DNA of 64,000 bases from positions 868,001-932,000 of the forward strand of contig NZ_CP020384.1 of the NCBI RefSeq assembly GCF_002073975.1, given 5' to 3'. The DNA comes from Rhodovulum sp. MB263. Its GTDB lineage: Bacteria; Pseudomonadota; Alphaproteobacteria; Rhodobacterales; Rhodobacteraceae. How positions within the stretch are numbered: position 1 is the stretch's first letter; each line of letters starts with the position of its first letter. The translations under genes and the position numbers were made by a program. The notes beneath the pieces are model-generated. The model was given only the letters and a program-made list of their open reading frames with translations, was not told where the DNA came from and made no database searches. Positions 62,739 to 64,000 of the stretch are shown one piece after another.

Positions 62739-62775
62739 AAGAAAAAACCCGCGCCGCCCTTGAGGCGGCGCAGGC
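62739..62775 (-). terminator. Rho-independent terminator of mdh
   Basis: Read on the minus strand, TGCGCCGCC, loop TCAA, GGGCGGCGC and then GGGTTTTTTC form a canonical intrinsic terminator 33 bases after the mdh stop codon. Confidence 0.9.
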
Positions 62776-62807
62776 CGGTGTCGTTGCGCCTTTTGGCGGC
62801 GGAGACC

Positions 62808-63890
<1,083 letters not shown>

Positions 63891-63929
63891 CTAGACGGGT
63901 CCGGACCAGTTGTATCCGGAGGCCCTGTC

Positions 63930-64000
63930 GTGATCGAATTCGGTCCGCTTTTCTTCGCCGTGGCAATCCCGGCGATCCTGTTCGCCGGTGTGTCCAAGGG
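63930..64000 (+). CDS. TauE/SafE (TSUP)-type permease, start only
   Basis: The first 23 codons read MIEFGPLFFAVAIPAILFAG followed by VSK, a hydrophobic opening with the GxSKG motif of sulfite-exporter TauE/SafE (DUF81) permeases. The gene runs off the right edge. GTG is the likely start, preceded by CCGGAGG. It is divergent from mdh. Confidence 0.6.
   Translation, partial: MIEFGPLFFAVAIPAILFAGVSK

Overview
The window is high-GC DNA (clearly above 60% in the right half) from an alphaproteobacterium of the Rhodobacteraceae/Paracoccaceae type. The core genes (mdh, glcB, a class V aminotransferase, psd-pssA, hemP, sbcDC, soluble chemotaxis proteins) and the phage genes fit that family; the genus cannot be named from this stretch. 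All calls come from reading the sequence and translations by eye, without database searches.

Positions 1 to about 33.6 kb are accessory DNA. 1-5 kb is a scrambled prophage remnant: a tail-tip fragment, two methyltransferase-like fragments, an excisionase-like gene, an integrase with an internal deletion, and truncated RepA-like ATPase and ClpP-like genes. 5.0-7.5 kb is a conjugation remnant, a frameshifted virB6-like gene cut by an IS3-family element. 7.6-8.9 kb is a low-GC two-gene cassette of unknown function whose first protein looks like a LOTUS/OST-HTH winged helix.

The tRNA-Cys(GCA) gene at 33518-33591 is the attachment site for two phage-like elements in tandem. Copies of its 3' end lie at 9341, 23572 and 33518. 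Element A (9.3-23.6 kb) has an integrase, excisionase-like gene, MerR-like and XRE-like regulators, a portal gene, a minus-strand tail and lysis module, a secreted HNH nuclease, a type VI effector module (DUF4123 adaptor, immunity-like lipoprotein, Tle1-like phospholipase with a frameshift at a T7 run) and an orphan GAD-like immunity gene. Element B (23.6-33.5 kb, just under 10 kb) has the same right-end layout, with a ClpP-like prohead protease, RepA-like ATPase and capsid gene but no recognisable terminase, portal or tail, plus a ParA-like ATPase/HEPN gene pair. A 1264-bp segment of element B recurs, diverged and inverted, at 3.7-5.0 kb.

From 33.6 kb on the DNA looks chromosomal. There is a MarR regulator, psd-pssA for phosphatidylethanolamine synthesis, hemP, a PhaC-like hydrolase joined to a P-type proton ATPase, malate synthase G convergent with a class V aminotransferase, a sensor kinase with Gln at the expected phosphoacceptor His, an IS481 remnant, a membrane-bound lytic transglycosylase, a decayed polyamine-type ABC operon with only its last permease intact, sbcD-sbcC, a triple-CheW protein with a soluble PAS-MCP, mdh, and the start of a TauE/SafE-type permease.

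The best candidates for something undescribed are the LOTUS-like cassette (7.6-8.9 kb) and the ParA-HEPN pair (28.7-30.4 kb). Both are low-GC cargo with overlapping genes inside mobile DNA. The compact capsid-bearing element B may itself be a phage satellite.
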